The notes beneath the pieces were generated by a model that ran no database searches, was not told the DNA's origin, and was given only the letters and a program-made list of their open reading frames with translations. Shown piece by piece: positions 57,039-64,000 of a stretch of DNA of 64,000 nucleotides. Origin of the DNA: Oxytricha trifallax. Taxonomy: Eukaryota > Ciliophora > Spirotrichea > Sporadotrichida > Oxytrichidae. Location of the stretch: the NCBI GenBank assembly GCA_000711775.1, contig ARYC01000447.1, positions 1-64,000 of the forward strand, in the 5' to 3' direction. A program made the position numbers and the translations under genes. The first letter of the stretch is position 1. Every line of letters starts with the position of its first letter.

Positions 57039-60000
57039 ATGGCAGAAAATGCTCTATATGAAGCGTTGGATAATTACAACACTCAAATTGACAACAAATA
57101 TAAGTAAAACTGGGGTTCACTTATGAGTTTTCTTGGTAAGTAACCTCTATTATATTTAACTTTAGATAATTTGCTAAATAAAACTATTCATATAAAAGTT
57201 CTTATCAAATCATAAAAGAAACTACTTTTCATTATGAGGTCGCTGTTTTTCCTGTTTAATTTATTATATCTGATTTTTACTTTTATATTTTCATGAACTA
57301 ATTTCCTAATTTAGACGTGGAGGATTCAAATTTTTTGATTGCCAAAATGGCCACTGTGACTATAAACGCAAATCAAAATTTCAATAATTAGACTCACAGC
57401 AATGCAAGTTTGGGCTAGATGTACAGCACAAACTAAAACGGTTCTTTAAGAAAATCAGCTGCTCGAACTAACCGAAATTCCATTGGAATGGTAAGTTTCA
57501 AAATTTGACTAAAAAAGAGGGTTGACTAGCTAATATATGCATTTTATTACAAAATATTATACATTATTGTGAGAAGATTTTTTTCTTAACGCTTATTTTT
57601 TATCATATAGAGATCTGGTTTCGATTATAAAACTTAGAATAATAATCAAAGTAGAAATCAATCGATTCTTATGAAAGAAGACATTTTACAGCGATATAGT
57701 CATATGATCTCTAAAGATCATCAAAATTAAATGGGTTTCAATTTTACCATAGCCCTCTTTTTATATTTAATAAATCACTCCAAATTTTAATTATAAAATT
57801 ATCTCTTTATTTAGCCTTAATCATATATGGTAAAAATCAAAAATATTATATTTAAACTTGAATTTATCTTTAGAAGAAATATTTAGTTCAATTAATTTGG
57901 GAATTAAAAATAAGTTGTCTATTTGTCTTTATATTAAACAATTCTATTTACAATCATTTTTTATAAATGATATTTTTAATTTTTTACTAAAATTTAGAGA
58001 ATAAGACTATTTTTTGTATCAAATTTATTTTGCATTAAAACTAATAGTTGTGGTGGAATTGCTTACACCTGTCCAAATTAAAAGCTAGATCAATCGATGC
58101 AAGAAAGACAAGACTCGCAGACTCTACCCACTACCGAAGCTGGCACAAATTATGTCTATAGATCCCCCAGGAAACAAGTAGTCATGATGGTTCCTCATAG
58201 AAAAAATAGACTTTAGTCCAATCTCCAAAATCAAGCTTATAATGTAAGTTCTTTGCCAACTCCAATTTATACAGTCTAGCGCTTAAATGCTAATGTGTCA
58301 TTGAAAATGTCTAAACTCTTTAAATTTATAGACAAGCAGCTCGTTTTATCAGGGAAATCTAGAATCACAGGGTGATAATATTTACTAAACCAATCTAAGT
58401 AAGATGAATTAATATACCTCACTCTCTCAGGGATTGAATTCTAATAGAAATTAGCATGAAAGTCTAAATTCTAACAACCACGAAGGCGATTAAAATCACA
58501 ACTATTAGATGTTTCCCACTCCTTATAAATCAACAATCGGAGCAGATAATCATAGTTAATTTGTATTAATGTTGTCCTACTATTTTATAATAAAAGACAT
58601 TTTTAAAATAATCAATCTGTCATAGCAGCGAATAAATCTCTAAAAACCAACCTGAGAAATGTCAAACCTCGCTTAAATACAAGACCATAACCCCAAAATA
58701 GTACTTAAATGATGAAAAATGGAGGTGGGACTTCTTTGCTGAGACCAAATGGAGCTAACACTGATTAATAATAATAAAATACATTTAAAATAGAGAGGGA
58801 AAACGATAAGAGAATCAAGGGCAATCATATACAAAATTCCATTAAAATTATGAGGTAGGAAGAGAGAGCTAATGCTGGTAAATCTAAACAAATTTTAATT
58901 AAAAATACTTCCTTTTCATTTAACATGGGGCTTTTGTAGAAATATTGAATTTTAACTTTAACTTTAAAATTTATAGTAATTAAATCTAACATAAATTCAT
59001 TTAACACTGGAAATTTTGATCGTATTGGTAAAGAACTCTAGAAAACTAGAATGGGTTTTGGCATTAGAAATGAGAGAGAAGAATTGAATGAGTTAATGCG
59101 AAGCACTGACAGTGGAATACTCAAAAAAAGCCCTGAGAAGCAGCAATTGCCCACTAATACTAATAATTTATAACTCCTTATTTGTTCACAAAATGAATAA
59201 AGTTATGGGGATCAGAGTAATGGAAAATAGTTAATTTATACATATTAATGATATTTTTGATAATCAAAGAGAGAGAATAAAGCCAAATATGGACGATGAA
59301 AGATTAAAAGAATTAGAAAGAGAACCCACTGAGTTTTAAGGTCAACCTGCTGGATTGTTTATAAAAAATAGACAAGCAGAGAAGTGGATGTAAAAACGCA
59401 AGGTTGCTGGAGGGCCTACTGGAGGAGGAATAAGTGGCCAGAGCAATAGAAAGCATATTGAATTCGCTAAGAATTTGTTTATCTCATGGGATGATGATGG
59501 CTGTGAATTTAATTATGTAAATGTTAAAAACTGAATCTTATATAAATTTATATGGCTCTGGTGTTTTAGAAGCTGAAGAAATAATAAAACCTCTCATTGG
59601 TCTAGGTCTGTCTTCAGATTCTAAATTTGCCATTAAGATTTTACAGGCTTTAGATAGTAGGCCAAGTGAGAATGGAGGTGCTCGAGGCAAGGATGATTTG
59701 AGAATAACTTTAAAGGATTTTATTAAGATATTTAAGAGTGATAAGATTAGTGAGCATCTAGTCAGCATCATTAATTCTGAAGTACAATTCATTATATTCT
59801 AAATATTTCTAGCTATTCATGTAAACCTTTTTTAATTTGAGTATTTCAGGCATATTTTATAACTTAGCTGAAAATGCAACAGCAAGAAACTCAAATTGGA
59901 AAGCCTCCCTCTCAAAGAATAAAGCACCCCGATTTTAAAAGTCCGAAGAATATCATCGCCATTTCTGAGGGGTTCGATTCCCCAACAAATCAGTCTAATA

Positions 60001-61255
60001 CCACAAAGTCAAGAATTTCCTTTAGTATGCGAACAAACGATCAGAAAAAGATCGTGGAAATCCCAATCGACAGGTTTCTGGATTAAATAAACATTCATCA
60101 AAAGATTCTTGATAGAAATGACGGGTAGTAGAAATACAGGACTTAGGTATTTAAAGTCAAGGGGGGAGGTTAGTAGCTGTCTGATCCTTATGAAAACTAT
60201 ATTTCCATTAGAGATGAGAACACTTAAAGCGCCAGTCAGTTCTAGCCATATGCTTCGAATGGGATGCCTAGTCTCAATAATAGGGTGATAGGGTAGTAAT
60301 CATCAGTAGCTAAACCAATCGTAATAATTTAAAATTCACCAATCAAAATTAAATTCTAAGCTAAAATAATATTTAAATTAATCAAATATTGTTTTTAATT
60401 TTAACATAATAATTAATTTCCCCATTTAACTCATATATTAATATTTGCTGTATTCCTATTTATAGGTTTTAACAACGAGATCAGAAAATTCTTAAGCACT
60501 TCCCCAGTAGTAATAGCCGATAAAATTCAGCAGCTCAATTTGAAATCGAATCTGGGAATGATGGGTTCCTCGGCAATCCGTTATAACACCAAAACCAGAG
60601 ATATAAATTCCGTACAATCTTAAAACATAAACACCCTCACCCACCAATCTTACTAATAATCAGAGTTAGGAGGAAATAATTCAGTGAAAACAGTCAATAC
60701 TCAATCATAAATGCATCTCTTAAGCTCATCTGCAAAGAAAGTACCTAAAAACATCACTTTGCAGGAGTAGATGGAAATTATCAAGAATTGGTGGAGCAGC
60801 ATGGATCCTAGAGGAAACATGGCCAGTGAGCTTCCAACAAACACAGTCTGCACTTTTATGGTGAAGAAGAGATTAGCCTCAGATTCTGAATAAGCAGCGA
60901 AGATTTATTAAAACGAATTCAATTAAAGATGTTTAACTTTTTTCCCACACCTGAATTTCTTATAAAAAATACTATAATTTCGAAGATAATCTGTAATCAA
61001 CTAGGAATAGCAGTTAGGAAGGAAATTCTTACATTTGATGAATTTAATCGCATATTCTGCAAAGGTATTTTCAAAGAGGCTTTGATAAATGTAACAAACA
61101 GTTTTGATTAGATGAATTTTTCAAGCGGTTTTTCTCCTAATAAAAACTAAAAAGATAAATCATAATACCCACCATCCCAATTATGCAATAAATTATTTAG
61201 CTTTTTATTGAGAATATTGTCTGATACATAATTTTATTAATAAGTGACTTTTTGA
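57039..61255 (+). CDS. EF-hand-containing Asn/Gln-rich protein
   Basis: The start MAENALYEALDNYNTQID is followed by introns with GTAAGT donors (57134, 57490, 58243 regions). A long Asn/Gln/Ser-rich region comes next (SRNQSILMKEDILQRY; MNQYTSLSQGLNSNRNQ), then HIEFAKNLFISWDDDGCEF joined to LEAEEIIKPLIGLGLSSDSK, an EF-hand-like loop (DDDGCEF) and pair, then ITLKDFIKIFKSDKISEHLV. A second low-complexity region follows, then QEQMEIIKNWWSSMDP and EILTFDEFNRIFCKGIFK, a second EF-like unit. The apparent stop is TGA 61253-61255, but the 3' structure is uncertain. Several IESs are likely and not all joins were resolved. Function unknown beyond probable calcium binding. Confidence 0.65.
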
Positions 61256-61283
61256 ATAATTTTCTCTAAAATAGCTTTTAATA

Positions 61284-64000
61284 ATGACTTATTATAATTA
61301 CCAATTCACGGATGTGCCCATTTAAATAAAAATCAATGAATATCAAAGAAACCAGATGTTTAACGGCCTTGATCCCAAGGCAGACAATCACAGAGAAGGA
61401 AGATAAATATTGAACTCCCTGAATTAAATCAAGGAGGAGGAATATGGCGGTAGTTACACTGGTGGACATGACAAGAATCCATATAAATCTTAGTTTCTTT
61501 AATGATCTAACTAATAAAAATGAATTTTATATTATGTGAATACGTACAAGAGATTCCTGGATGACCCACTTGGAAACAAAGCCAAAGCCAGAGAAGAACA
61601 GGAAAAGCTCAAAAAGCAACAAGACCCCTTCATTGAAAGAATCAAACTAATTGAAGACACGGAGAAAGCGCACTTGATGAGGAAGCCAGTGCCCTCATTT
61701 CAATAAAAAAACGAATAGAATAACACTGTTGGGACAAGGAGACAGAGCAAGTTGACTTTGCTTGAAGCCAAATAGAGATTTTATGATGATAACCCACATT
61801 ACATTCCTGGTGATTACATATTTCCAAATTTATCAATAATTATTGAGGTTTTAAGGGTAGAACATATAAAATAATCATGATTTATTTTTATGATTCAGGT
61901 AGCTTGACAGCAAGAGATAAGCAATCACTAAAATTAAAAAATTTAATGGAGATCATTTACTATTAAAATGCTAAAATTATTTATTTAATGATTAAATAAT
62001 TTGGAATAAGAGTTGAATCATAGGAAACAAAGAATCCAAGAATCTAAGGAGCAGGTCCGTATCCCAGCAGTCTACCTAGAGAAAACCCAGGAAGAGAGAC
62101 TGAAAGATCAAAATGAATTATTGAGCAGGTTTTAGAAGTTGCTCAGTATGCATCCCTAGCAAACTCAAAAAATCTGATTAATATAGTTTATAATTTTTAT
62201 TTCATTATTTCATTTATCATAATGCAATTTAATAAAAAAAACATCATTGAAGGTCGACATAATAATAATTTAAAAAATAGAAAATATTCACATAAACTCC
62301 AGATATATATTTATTTATTATTATTTATTGTGAAAAATATGAGTAATTGCAAGGTATCTCAAAACTCGCAAGACTTCCCTCTATTCTCTTCAAATCGCAG
62401 CAATTAACCATCTCCTCGTCTCCCAGGTGGTAAATTCGCAATGCCAGACTGCACGAGTGGTGTGAGTAAAGAATTTCCTACATATTTTAAAAATTAGCAT
62501 TAATTGAAGAGCAGGATTTCTCTCGATAATCCCTATATTGAGGAGGATTTTAGAGCCAAAAGTATATTGCCAAATATATAATGGTTTATTTTTAATCTTG
62601 TATATGTGCGAAATCGTAATTTAAACTAAGGTTTTTAAAATTATAGGGAAGAAATTCATATATTTTCACTTGCTAACAATAATACAAGCAAGAAAGTAAT
62701 CTCTAAATTAAGACCCCTTAAACCCCTCAAACACCCTAAGAAACTCTCAAAATAACTCCACAATAAATTTTGCAGCCACTTAATAACTCCAAAACACTTA
62801 ATAAAACTACAACACTGGCTCGTTTTTAGGGAAATTTGATAAGGATTTCAGGAAAGAGAATGTTTTGAAAAATATAGACAGAATGCTGCTTAGAAATCTT
62901 GATAAGCAAGCAATATCGAATATGGATTAGGTTTAGTCACTGCATGCTAATGGGTCGTAAACACAGAGAGCACTGCCTGGAGTGGGATTAGATTTAATCT
63001 TAATAATTAATTTTATAGTATTATATGAACTTAAATACTTGAGGTAATCTTTCATAATAAGTATTTAATATAAGTATTTATAAATATGATTAGATTTGAA
63101 ATCAGCCAAAAACAAAGATGCACAAGATAAAATTTAAATAAGTGTAGACTTGAAGCAATCATTCAATGATTTTTAATTAGAGGAAAATTAAAAAGCAGAC
63201 AAACAGAATTTTCTGAAACTGCCTTAAATTCCAATTAGATAATACGATTGTATTAGAGATAAGGAGGTTGTTATTTAGCCACCTGACTTGGAAATTATTA
63301 ACATTAATTTCTATAAAAATATAATGTATAATAGCTTTTGCATTCTAATAGGAAAATGTACAAAATATCTCTAGATATCCAAATATATTCTTATTAAAAT
63401 TATTTATTAATTAAAATCGAGAGCTACTCGAAATTTAGAGATAAATACTATTCAATAATGAACAACTAACCAAAACCATTTAACAAAAAACTGGGTCTGT
63501 TCACTTTGTTTTCTGATAAAACTGTTGGTGAAAAAATTATGAACAAAATTTATGATTAAATTAGTAAAGAAGGGGGAGATTTCAAAGAATTCAAGAAAGT
63601 CCAAGCACAGCACAATATCCAAATTCTTTAACTTGAGACTCAGAGATAGAGAATTAATTAACTTTTTAATGTGTTTTAATGTCTATAAATTTATGTATGA
63701 AAGTCATATACTTAGCTTTTAAAATTTATAACAAGAACTGAATTTCTTAAAGTTTTCTTTTATATATAGATAGCATGACGAATCAATGACATCAATAAAT
63801 ACGAGCATGATGAAAGGGTCAAATTCAAGTAAAGTTTTAGCTTTACCGAAGAACAGATTTAAATATAGATATTATAACAATGGGGAGTTCATTGAGAAGA
63901 AGGATGACTCGCTGCATAGGCAATCTTTGGATTAATTGCAGCTTTCAAAATAACTGTAGAAAAAGGGAGTATTTGGAGTTGTTAATCCCAACTTGCAAAC
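61284..64000 (+). CDS. unknown protein, partial (runs off window)
   Basis: The start MTYYNYQFTDVPIQIKINEY is followed by EEEYGGSYTGGHDKNPYK, a charged helical region (NKAKAREEQEKLKKQQDPF; LIEDTEKAHLMRKPVPSF), LTLLEAKQRFYDDNPHYIPG, NLEQELNHRKQRIQESKEQ, QDFPLFSSNRSNQPSPRLPG, ISLDNPYIEEDFRAK, DFRKENVLKNIDRML, and after a pointer-bounded IES (GATTAGATTT near 62983 and 63083) LDLKSAKNKDAQDK. Last in the window is FKYRYYNNGEFIEKKDDSLH. I do not recognise the family; coiled-coil and disordered stretches suggest a cytoskeletal protein. It starts only about 30 bp after the preceding stop, so the two could be one gene. Confidence 0.6.

Noticed and set aside
1..64000. Bacterial-style operons, ribosome binding sites, CRISPR arrays, tRNA or rRNA genes
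   Set aside because: Eukaryotic ciliate germline DNA with introns, IESs and a reassigned code; no repeat-spacer array or recognisable structural RNA was seen.

Overview
The window is germline (micronuclear) DNA of a stichotrich ciliate, most likely Oxytricha or a close relative. Four things show this. Coding regions read only when TAA and TAG are Gln and TGA is the sole stop. Genes are cut into macronuclear-destined segments (MDSs) by short AT-rich internal eliminated sequences (IESs), each bounded by a short direct repeat (pointer) whose collapse restores the frame. Two TBE transposons have C4A4-type ends and ANT target duplications. Several genes are scrambled. Standard-code ORFs are therefore mostly misleading here; the calls below were made by reading with the ciliate code and collapsing pointers. 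No rRNA, tRNA or CRISPR was seen.

Layout: 1-2259, right part of a TBE element. 2927-9141, a decayed Tc1/mariner-like element carrying a DDE transposase, a protein related to the TBE 22-kDa protein and a SecA-like ATPase. 9.3-9.85 kb, an unknown gene. 9.98-12.45 kb, a Gln-rich gene with 9 IESs. 12.74-16.2 kb, a CHFR-like FHA-RING ubiquitin ligase. 16.28-28.13 kb, a very large secreted LNR/EGF/filamin-like/PA14 protein that hosts a 1.2-kb fold-back element. 28.4-31.6 kb, a PHD/ePHD protein. 33.4 kb, a one-helix membrane protein. 35.9-36.8 kb, an unknown membrane protein. 36.9-40.1 kb, an AT-rich near-desert. 40.1-42.3 kb, an unknown gene. 42.4-43.5 kb, UTP11. 43.9-54.1 kb, a scrambled cytosolic carboxypeptidase interrupted by a complete TBE (48440-52593). 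57.0-61.3 kb, an EF-hand protein. 61.3 kb to the end, an unknown gene.

Three genes are spread over long distances. Glycogen branching enzyme lies in three blocks (34.7-35.6 kb +, 33.3-31.7 kb -, 23.5-22.7 kb -), joined by two 12-bp pointers, one of them inverted; its last block sits inside an intron of the giant LNR/EGF gene. Fimbrin lies in two blocks (56.7-54.2 kb and 34.4-33.9 kb, both -), joined by a 13-bp pointer across 19.75 kb. The branching-enzyme and fimbrin blocks interleave, and the fimbrin gap holds four other genes plus the TBE. The carboxypeptidase is an odd/even scrambled gene: odd segments at 43.9-46.6 kb alternate with even segments at 46.6-48.4 and 52.7-53.4 kb, followed by an inverted 3' block. 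In development, DNA-level unscrambling would give separate macronuclear chromosomes from this interlocked stretch.
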